Source of the DNA: Rhizobium rhizoryzae | Lineage (GTDB): Bacteria > Pseudomonadota > Alphaproteobacteria > Rhizobiales > Rhizobiaceae | Direction: 5' to 3' | Length of the DNA: 64,000 nucleotides | Assembly: GCF_011046895.1 (NCBI RefSeq) | Contig: NZ_CP049250.1 | Coordinates: forward strand, 3,074,501-3,138,500 | Shown: in pieces, positions 61,538-64,000 of the stretch | Numbering within the stretch: the stretch's first letter is position 1 | Layout: every line of letters starts with the position of its first letter | The notes under the pieces: generated by a model | What the model saw: the letters and a program-made list of their open reading frames with translations, nothing else | Databases searched by the model: none | What the model was told of the DNA's origin: nothing | Made by a program: the position numbers and the translations under genes

Positions 61538-62767
61538 ATGACCAAGCCAAGTGCCCTCGCCTCGCAAATGCCCTGGCTTATCATTGCCAGCGGCTCCCTC
61601 ATCGTAATGCTCGTGTTCGGTCCTCGCTCGGCCATGGGCTTTTTCCAATTGCCGATGCTTTCGGAAACCGGTTGGGATCGCAGCACTTTCGGCCTTGCCA
61701 TGGCGCTGCAAAACCTGTTCTGGGGCTTGAGTCAGCCGTTCTTCGGAGCAATCGCCGACCGCTTCGGCACAGCGCGCGTTCTCGTCGCCTCCGGCGTTCT
61801 CTACGCTGTAGGCCTGTTGCTCATGGCGCATGGAACAGCGCCTGTCTGGCTGCATGTGGGCGGCGGTATGCTGGTTGGTCTTGCGGTGGGTGCCGGTTCG
61901 TTCAGCGTGATTCTTTCGGCCTTTGCGCGCAATGTCACACCGCAACAGCGCTCCATGGCTTTCGGTATCGGCACAGCGGCCGGGTCCGCAGGCATGTTCC
62001 TCTTCGCGCCGCTCAGCCAGACGCTGATCAACCTCTATGGGTGGTCGGACAGCCTGGTCATCATGGGCGGCCTGATGCTCATCATTCCGCTGCTCGCCTT
62101 CCCGCTGAAGGGGAATGCAAATTCCGGTACCCAGAGCGCATCCAGCGTTCAACAGAGTGTTGGACAAGCCCTGCGCGAGGCGTTTGCGCACCAGAGCTAT
62201 CTGCTGCTGGTTAGCGGCTTTTTTGTCTGCGGTTTCCAGGTGGCGTTCATCACAGCGCACTTCCCGGCCTATCTCGGCGATATCGGCATCGATGCGAAAT
62301 ACGCCGTCATCGCCATGGCCCTCATCGGCTTTTTCAACATCATCGGCTCGCTGGGCGCGGGCTGGATCGGTCAGCGATATTCGAAACCCTATTTCCTGGC
62401 CTATATCTATATCGGCCGGTCAATTGCCGTGACGGCCTTCCTGCTTCTGCCGCAGACTCCCCTTTCGGTCATCGTCTTCGCCACCGTCATGGGCCTGCTG
62501 TGGCTATCCACGGTTCCGCCGACGAACGGTCTCGTGGCCATCATGTTCGGCACGCGGCATCTTGGCCTCCTAGGCGGCATGGTATTCCTGTCGCACCAGA
62601 TCGGCTCCTTCCTCGGCGTGTGGATGGGCGGATATCTCTACGATCACTTCGGTTCGTATGATCCCGTGTGGTGGCTGGGCGTCGGTCTTGGCATCTTTGC
62701 GGCAATCGTTCACTGGCCTATCCGCGAACGTCCGGTCGAACGGCTTCTGGCCGCGAACCCAGCCTGA
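61538..62767 (+). CDS. MFS transporter (12 TM, monocarboxylate/oxalate-type)
   Basis: 409 aa, about 12 helices. Starts MTKPSALASQMPWLIIASGS; the RxGxxR-like loop is AIADRFGTARVLVASGVLYA; the second half begins QSYLLLVSGFFVCGFQVAFI. It resembles the OFA/MCT branch (LGLLGGMVFLSHQIGSFLGV). Substrate unknown. Tail-to-tail with recO, stop codons adjacent at 62767/62768. Confidence 0.88.
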   Translation: MTKPSALASQMPWLIIASGSLIVMLVFGPRSAMGFFQLPMLSETGWDRSTFGLAMALQNLFWGLSQPFFGAIADRFGTARVLVASGVLYAVGLLLMAHGTAPVWLHVGGGMLVGLAVGAGSFSVILSAFARNVTPQQRSMAFGIGTAAGSAGMFLFAPLSQTLINLYGWSDSLVIMGGLMLIIPLLAFPLKGNANSGTQSASSVQQSVGQALREAFAHQSYLLLVSGFFVCGFQVAFITAHFPAYLGDIGIDAKYAVIAMALIGFFNIIGSLGAGWIGQRYSKPYFLAYIYIGRSIAVTAFLLLPQTPLSVIVFATVMGLLWLSTVPPTNGLVAIMFGTRHLGLLGGMVFLSHQIGSFLGVWMGGYLYDHFGSYDPVWWLGVGLGIFAAIVHWPIRERPVERLLAANPA

Positions 62768-63535
62768 TCAAACGTCCGACGGAACCGGCTCGCTTGGCTT
62801 GTTCCTGCGCTCCAGTGCTTTCAGCGCCGCCTGGACGAAACCGTCCCGGGCGGCGTTTTGCTGCAGGCCTCTCGGCTCGTAGACATGTCGATGTAGAAAG
62901 AAGCCACTGAGGCGGAAGGCATCCGCCAGTTCGCGCACGCCCGCCGGTTCGGAGGGCTCCGGCGAGAGAAAACCGGGGAGCGGCAACATTCTGTCCGCAT
63001 AGGGCGCACCTGCATCCCGACTGACCGCGCGTCCGCTTTTCGGGGACACGTAGACCAGCCTCTCCCGCGTACCCGTGGCCGCGCATTCGCCCAGATCGAG
63101 CCCGAAGCCGAGATCATTCAAGACGGCAAGTTCGAAGCGAACATAAAGTTCCCCGGCCCCGGCAGGATCTTCCATATGATCGAGAATGGCATCCAGAGCA
63201 TCGAACAGATGCGGATGCGGATCTCGCTCCGGCAGCAGGCGAAGCAGCGCCCCCATGGCCTGCACGCCATAAACCGCGGTTGCGCTTTCCATGAGACGCG
63301 CCGCCCGCAGGTGGATCGGCTCAAGTTTGTAATCACCCAGATGCTCGTCCAGTCTGGCGCGCCAGACCGCATCCACGCGGTTTCCCGGCTGAAGCACCGG
63401 CTGCATGGTGCGGGAACGTCCACCGCGAACGAGGCCCATGTGGCGACCGCGCGTCTTTGTCATCAGCTCCGCAACGACGCTCGTTTCGCCGTGGCGGCGA
63501 ACACCGATCACAATGCCTTCATCCTGCCACTGCAT
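62768..63535 (-). CDS. recO: DNA repair protein RecO
   Basis: 255 aa from ATG at 63535 ([20 protein letters not shown]). Helps RecR load RecA onto SSB-coated single-stranded DNA. N-terminal OB fold and a helical body ([40 protein letters not shown]) fit RecO; the zinc-finger Cys set is reduced, as in many alphaproteobacteria. The stop abuts the MFS stop. Confidence 0.93.
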   Translation of the reverse strand: MQWQDEGIVIGVRRHGETSVVAELMTKTRGRHMGLVRGGRSRTMQPVLQPGNRVDAVWRARLDEHLGDYKLEPIHLRAARLMESATAVYGVQAMGALLRLLPERDPHPHLFDALDAILDHMEDPAGAGELYVRFELAVLNDLGFGLDLGECAATGTRERLVYVSPKSGRAVSRDAGAPYADRMLPLPGFLSPEPSEPAGVRELADAFRLSGFFLHRHVYEPRGLQQNAARDGFVQAALKALERRNKPSEPVPSDV

Positions 63536-63698
63536 AGTGTCCGTGTCTTCCTTCTGGAACGCAGTTTCACCTGACATCGGGTCTACGCGCAATCGCGAAG
63601 ACGTGCTGGAACAAAACATAGCATCCGGTGTCTGGATGCGGGAACCAAACAGGGGGCTGATCGGTTGCTGCGCCGAGAGTAAAAATTCCGGAGAAACC

Positions 63699-64000
63699 AT
63701 GCGCAACGCGTCGCTCGCCGTCCTTATCACCCTTCCCGCATTGATCTCCATTGCGCCGCAAATGGCCCGCGCGCAATCCGCCGAACTGGAGCAGGCCTGC
63801 GTTGCAGTGGCCCAGAGCTTCATGCTGGTCCCGACGCTGAAGACCGGCGTTGTGCAGTCCTTTCCGGAGCTTGATCCGCCGGGTGCACGCCTCACTTACT
63901 CTACACGGGCCAACCCGGAGCCGACGGACTATACCAACGAGATCAATTGCGAGTTCGACAAGGCTCAAGCCCCGTTCGGGCTCAAGCGCTTTTGCATTTC
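63699..64000 (+). CDS. Exported protein, 5' part only (runs off the window)
   Basis: ATG at 63699 with CCGGAG upstream; the frame stays open to the window end (about 100 codons). Signal peptide of about 26 residues ([20 protein letters not shown] then Q). The mature part includes cysteines ([21 protein letters not shown]). I do not recognise a family from this part. Confidence 0.65.
   Translation, partial: MRNASLAVLITLPALISIAPQMARAQSAELEQACVAVAQSFMLVPTLKTGVVQSFPELDPPGARLTYSTRANPEPTDYTNEINCEFDKAQAPFGLKRFCI

Overview
The window is high-GC chromosomal DNA of an alphaproteobacterium, most likely a member of the Rhizobiaceae (Agrobacterium/Rhizobium-like). This rests on gene families and gene order: lptG-lptD-surA-pdxA-rsmA convergent with fabD-fabG-acpP-fabF-mltG-yicC-gmk; rpsF-rpsR-DUF2232-rplI; dnaB close to alr-radA-cvpA-purF; and adjacent psd-pssA. 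It also rests on CTTGAC-like -35 boxes and on a dispersed intergenic repeat present in two copies. I saw no rRNA, tRNA, CRISPR array, transposase or phage gene.

Layout. 1-5431 (+): end of lptG, then LPS-assembly lptD, a SurA-like periplasmic chaperone, pdxA and rsmA. 5596-12178 (-): fatty-acid and envelope operon fabD-fabG-acpP-fabF-mltG-yicC-gmk, with a hairpin between acpP and fabF. 12406-14513: Tas-like aldo/keto reductase and a signal-less RTX-like repeat protein. 14544-17310: ribosomal operon rpsF-rpsR-DUF2232-rplI with its own promoter, a structured leader and a terminator. 17330-20575 (-): emrA-emrB efflux pump and its MarR repressor. 20957-22453: dnaB. 22496-24419 (-): azlCD exporter and an AraC regulator. 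24501-29495 (+): alr, radA, cvpA, purF. 29549-37119 (+): SDR, EamA transporter, cysS, a 38-aa membrane protein, GFA enzyme, proline iminopeptidase, citramalate synthase, RarD-like transporter.

37120-40942 stands apart. It is an AT-rich promoter region with an inverted repeat, driving a 1133-residue protein that I do not recognise (Ser/Gly/Thr-rich disordered N-terminus, helical body, hydrophobic C-terminal segments). 41132-47752: LOG-family hydrolase, LysM protein, Atm1-type ABC exporter, psd-pssA for phosphatidylethanolamine, and a 43-aa small protein. 47812-53330: SRAP protein, Nudix hydrolase, several small exported proteins, and a tightly overlapped ygfZ-HD hydrolase-tyrosine phosphatase operon. 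53426-56944: MscS channel and a NitT/TauT-type ABC importer with an NMT1/THI5-like binding protein. 57185-64000: a coupled DUF2339-HD-MOSC operon, an MFS transporter, recO, and the start of a secreted protein cut by the window end.

The most notable observation is the cysS leader. A promoter at 31290-31318 would start transcription almost at the ATG of a 15-codon ORF encoding [15 protein letters not shown] (three Cys codons). It is followed by a 14-bp imperfect helix that partly sequesters the cysS ribosome-binding site, and by an alternative pairing that would compete with it. This looks like a cysteine-sensing translational attenuator. Second is the orphan 1133-aa protein with its own promoter. 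Other leads are a near-identical 18-bp motif upstream of both araC and azlC, an operator-like palindrome before marR, and a large hairpin in the rpsF leader.
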